A stretch of DNA of 64,000 nt. Origin: Brachybacterium sp. SGAir0954 (GTDB taxonomy: Bacteria; Actinomycetota; Actinomycetes; Actinomycetales; Dermabacteraceae). Positions 62,247 to 64,000 of this stretch are shown here, one piece after another (position 1 is the first letter of the stretch; each line of letters opens with the position of its first letter). The notes below the pieces were generated by a model. That model was not told the DNA's origin. It was given only the letters and a program-made list of their open reading frames with translations, and made no database searches. The DNA is taken from contig NZ_CP027295.1 of the NCBI RefSeq assembly GCF_005490785.1, positions 2,294,001-2,358,000 on the forward strand. Reading direction: 5' to 3'. The position numbers and the translations under genes are program-made.

Positions 62247-62663
62247 TTGTCACCGTCGTCCGACGTCAATGCCACCAGCTCGCCCGTAGAGGTGATGGCC
62301 CTCTCGACGGGGCAGATCGTGCAGGAGTTCGGGTACGACGACGACGTCGACCTCGATCTGCGGGACGCGATCGAGGACGCCATCGGCGAGGAGCTCGAGG
62401 ACGAGGACTGCCAGGAGATCGTCGACGCCGTCATCATGTGGTGGCGCGAGGAGGACGGCGACCTCACCGATGCCCTCGTCGACACCTTGACCACCCTCAC
62501 CGCGGGCGGTCCGATCTGGCTGCTGCTGCCCAAGGCCGGCCGTGACGGCCACGTCACCCCGGGCGAGGTCCAGGAGGCCGCGGGCACCGCGGGCCTGCGC
62601 GTCATGAGCACCGTGAGCCTCGCTGCGGACTGGACCGGCACCCGCCTCGCCTCCCGTCAGTGA
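62247..62663 (+). CDS. DUF3052 family protein
   Basis: 138 aa, acidic. IVQEFGYDDDVDLDLRDAIE, IMWWREEDGDLTDALVDTL and GPIWLLLPKAGRDGHV are the family blocks. The function is unknown; the gene neighbours aceE in many actinobacteria. TTG 62247 is chosen since GAGGAG lies 8 nt upstream; GTG 62232 adds five residues. Confidence 0.85.
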   Translation: MSPSSDVNATSSPVEVMALSTGQIVQEFGYDDDVDLDLRDAIEDAIGEELEDEDCQEIVDAVIMWWREEDGDLTDALVDTLTTLTAGGPIWLLLPKAGRDGHVTPGEVQEAAGTAGLRVMSTVSLAADWTGTRLASRQ

Positions 62664-62669
62664 TCCACC

Positions 62670-62694
62670 GGCGCCGCCCTCCCGGGGCGGCGCC
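62670..62694 (+). terminator. Hairpin after the DUF3052 gene
   Basis: GGCGCCGCCC pairs with GGGCGGCGCC around a 5-base loop, between the DUF3052 gene and tRNA-Val. Confidence 0.65.
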
Positions 62695-62714
62695 CACGGG
62701 GCCCCGCCCCGACG

Positions 62715-62787
62715 GGGTCGTTAGCTCAGCCGGTAGAGCGCCACGTTTACACCGTGGATGTCGGGGGTTCGAACCCCTCACGACCCA
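62715..62787 (+). tRNA. tRNA-Val (anticodon TAC)
   Basis: 73 nt cloverleaf: acceptor GGGTCGT/ACGACCC, discriminator A73, anticodon arm CCACG-TTTACAC-CGTGG, T-arm GGGGG-TTCGAAC-CCCTC. CCA is not encoded. A tail-to-tail gene starts 5 bp after it. Confidence 0.95.
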
Positions 62788-62792
62788 CCCGA

Positions 62793-63608
62793 TCAGCACC
62801 CTCGACGCAGGGCGAGCACTCCGGTGCGTCCGTCGAGCGCGCCGTGGAACCGGGCCGTGAGCGCCGGATCCGATGCCTCCCGTGCGAGCAGGGCGGCCTG
62901 CTCGCGGTGCAGCTCGAGCAGCAGCATCCCGCCCGGGGCGAGCCAGGTCGGCGCCTCGGTCACGAGCCGCCGCGCGAGGTCCAGCCCGTCCTCCCCGCCG
63001 TGCACCGCGAGCTCGCTCTCGTGCTCGCGCACCTCGCGGGGGAGGAGCGGCAGCGCCGTGGTCGGGACGTAGGGGGTGACCGCCGCGATCACGTCGACCG
63101 CGCCGCGCAGCGACGCCGGGAGCGCATCGAGCAGGTCCCCGCGGTGCACGCCCGCCGTGGGCGGCAGGTGGCGGCGTGCGTGGTCGAGCGGGACCGGGTC
63201 CACGTCCGCCACATCCAGGGAGACCGAGGGCAGCGCGCGGTGCACGACCGCGGCGATCGGGGCGATGCCGCAGCAGGCCTCGACGAACCGTGGGCCGCGA
63301 GGCGAGGCGGGGTGACCGCGCAGGGCGGCGACCGCGAGCCGGGCGAGCAGGCGCGTGCGGCGCCGGGGCACGAAGCAGCCGGGGCCAAGCGGAAGGTGGA
63401 GCCCGCAGAACTCCACCTCGCCCACCACGTGCTCGAGCATGGCCCCGGCGATCCGGTGCGCGGTGAGCTCCTCGAGCTCCTCGGCGGAGCGGGCCCGGGA
63501 GAAGAGCAGCTGCGCCTCCTCCTCGGCGAAGACGCTGCCGGAGGCGCGCAGCCGCGCCGTGAGGGCGCTCGCGCTCAGGCGCTGCGCGTCAGCAGGTAGG
63601 CCAGGCAC
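62793..63608 (-). CDS. PrmC-like protein (glutamine-N5) methyltransferase, variant motif
   Basis: 271 aa. FVPRRRTRLLARLA, then VEACCGIAPIAAVV (SAM-binding), DVADVDPVPLDHARRHL and AVTPYVPTTALPLLPREVREHE follow PrmC/HemK order. The catalytic NPPY is replaced by TPYVP, as in an actinobacterial side branch, so the substrate may differ from release factors. The listed start GTG 63608 overlaps the upstream gene by 34 bp; an in-frame CTG at 63578 sits in a CTGA overlap and could be the true start. Confidence 0.75.
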   Translation of the reverse strand: MPGLPADAQRLSASALTARLRASGSVFAEEEAQLLFSRARSAEELEELTAHRIAGAMLEHVVGEVEFCGLHLPLGPGCFVPRRRTRLLARLAVAALRGHPASPRGPRFVEACCGIAPIAAVVHRALPSVSLDVADVDPVPLDHARRHLPPTAGVHRGDLLDALPASLRGAVDVIAAVTPYVPTTALPLLPREVREHESELAVHGGEDGLDLARRLVTEAPTWLAPGGMLLLELHREQAALLAREASDPALTARFHGALDGRTGVLALRRGC

Positions 63609-63793
63609 AGCGCTCCGACGACGATCACGACCACGAGCAGCCAGATGACGGCGGAGCGGGAGTCGCGCTCACGCTCGCGCTCCGATCGGGGTCGCGCCGC
63701 ATCGGCGCGCAGGGCGCGTACGGTGCGAGGGATCATCACCACCAGTGTGGTGACGATGGCGATCGCGAAGACGATGAGGATGACGGTGCCCAC
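63575..63793 (-). CDS. Small two-helix membrane protein
   Basis: 72 aa: helix 1 (VILIVFAIAIVTTLVVMI), a charged Arg/Glu loop (RPRSERERERDSRS), and helix 2 (VIWLLVVVIVVGALCLAYLL). No family is recognised. GTG 63793 is chosen because a CAGACT box ends 7 nt upstream, as at other leaderless genes here. Confidence 0.6.
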   Translation of the reverse strand: MGTVILIVFAIAIVTTLVVMIPRTVRALRADAARPRSERERERDSRSAVIWLLVVVIVVGALCLAYLLTRSA

Positions 63794-63910
63794 GGACCCC
63801 AGTCTGGCATCCCCGCCGTGATCGTGTCCTCCGACCCGGCACCACCCCTCGGTGAACGGAGGTGAGGTGGCATGCCTGACCTCGACCCCGCCACCGACGC
63901 CTCCCGTTCC

Positions 63911-63916
63911 TATACT
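63911..63916 (+). promoter_or_regulatory. -10 box TATACT
   Basis: TATACT is close to consensus and lies 37 nt before the ATG at 63954. The rest of the 160-bp gap shows nothing else. Confidence 0.5.
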
Positions 63917-63953
63917 GGGAGACCCCCCAAGGCCCCCTATGGGAAGGCACCGC

Positions 63954-64000
63954 ATGACCGCGCCGCAGGCGTCCACCGTCCCGTCCCCGCTCGACGTGGC
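63954..64000 (+). CDS. 5' end of an unidentified gene
   Basis: Only 15 codons are visible (M-T-A-P-Q-A-S-T-V-P-S-P-L-D-V). GGGAAGG precedes the ATG and a good -10 box lies upstream, so this is a likely start; the product cannot be named. Confidence 0.5.
   Translation, partial: MTAPQASTVPSPLDV

Overview
The window is very GC-rich, densely coded chromosomal DNA from an actinobacterium, most likely a member of the Micrococcales near Brachybacterium/Dermabacteraceae. The genus is an inference from overall gene content, not from a search. Supporting signs are DUF3097, DUF3145 and DUF3052 proteins, a fused OleB-OleC protein, frequent GTG starts, leaderless starts behind TANNNT -10 boxes, and stop codons that are nearly all TGA (three TAG, no TAA among the genes called). 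I see no insertion sequences, prophage, CRISPR array or rRNA.

Layout. 1-5.1 kb: the end of a TIM-barrel sugar isomerase-like gene, then a head-to-head hydrocarbon (olefin) operon oleA-oleBC-oleD. 5.1-10.3 kb: a VKOR-type disulfide protein, the DNA-uptake genes comEA-comEC, and holA. 10.4-14.4 kb: rpsT, a PemK/MazF-like protein, and a divergent pair encoding a permuted ATP-grasp enzyme and an alpha-E protein. 14.6-18.4 kb: lepA, a MOSC protein and hemW. 18.4-21.8 kb (minus strand): DUF4870, DUF3097, and an alkylation-repair pair (AlkA-like glycosylase and MGMT). 21.9-25.1 kb: a class III heat-shock operon hrcA-dnaJ-rsmE under a CIRCE operator. 25.3-30.1 kb: an FMN reductase, then HIT-phoH-ybeY-corC-era. 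30.1-32.1 kb: a leucine leader peptide, a candidate attenuator and leuA. 32.2-36.8 kb: a divergent EamA exporter/LysR pair, an EcsC-family protein, a trans-aconitate methyltransferase-like gene behind a perfect 18-bp palindrome, and recO. 36.8-40.9 kb (minus): a flavin monooxygenase / MFS / acyl-CoA-dehydrogenase-like operon, possibly for organosulfur use. 41.1-45.5 kb: uppS, facing a five-gene zinc-uptake operon (binding protein, ATPase, permease, Zur, DedA-like) with a Zur box over its promoter. 45.6-53.0 kb: glyS, a luciferase-like oxidoreductase, and dusB-dgt-dnaG. 53.1-55.2 kb: tRNA-Met, tRNA-Asn, osmC-like, def, DUF3145. 55.3-62.7 kb: fabD-fabH-acpP-fabF and aceE on the minus strand, with a divergent DUF3052 gene. 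62.7-64 kb: tRNA-Val, a PrmC-like methyltransferase, a small membrane protein, and the start of a further gene.

How it fits together. aceE and the fab operon supply acetyl units and acyl chains. The ole operon condenses two activated fatty acyl chains into long-chain alkenes, so the two ends of the window share a lipid theme. Much of the rest is housekeeping for translation, DNA repair and the envelope.

The most informative items outside the obvious genes are regulatory: the leuA leader peptide with four consecutive Leu codons, the CIRCE operator, the Zur operator on a leaderless promoter, the orphan palindrome at the tam-like gene, and a probable CTG start of the AlkA-like gene. I do not see a wholly new multi-gene system. 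The closest to under-described are the ATP-grasp/alpha-E pair and the flavin monooxygenase operon.
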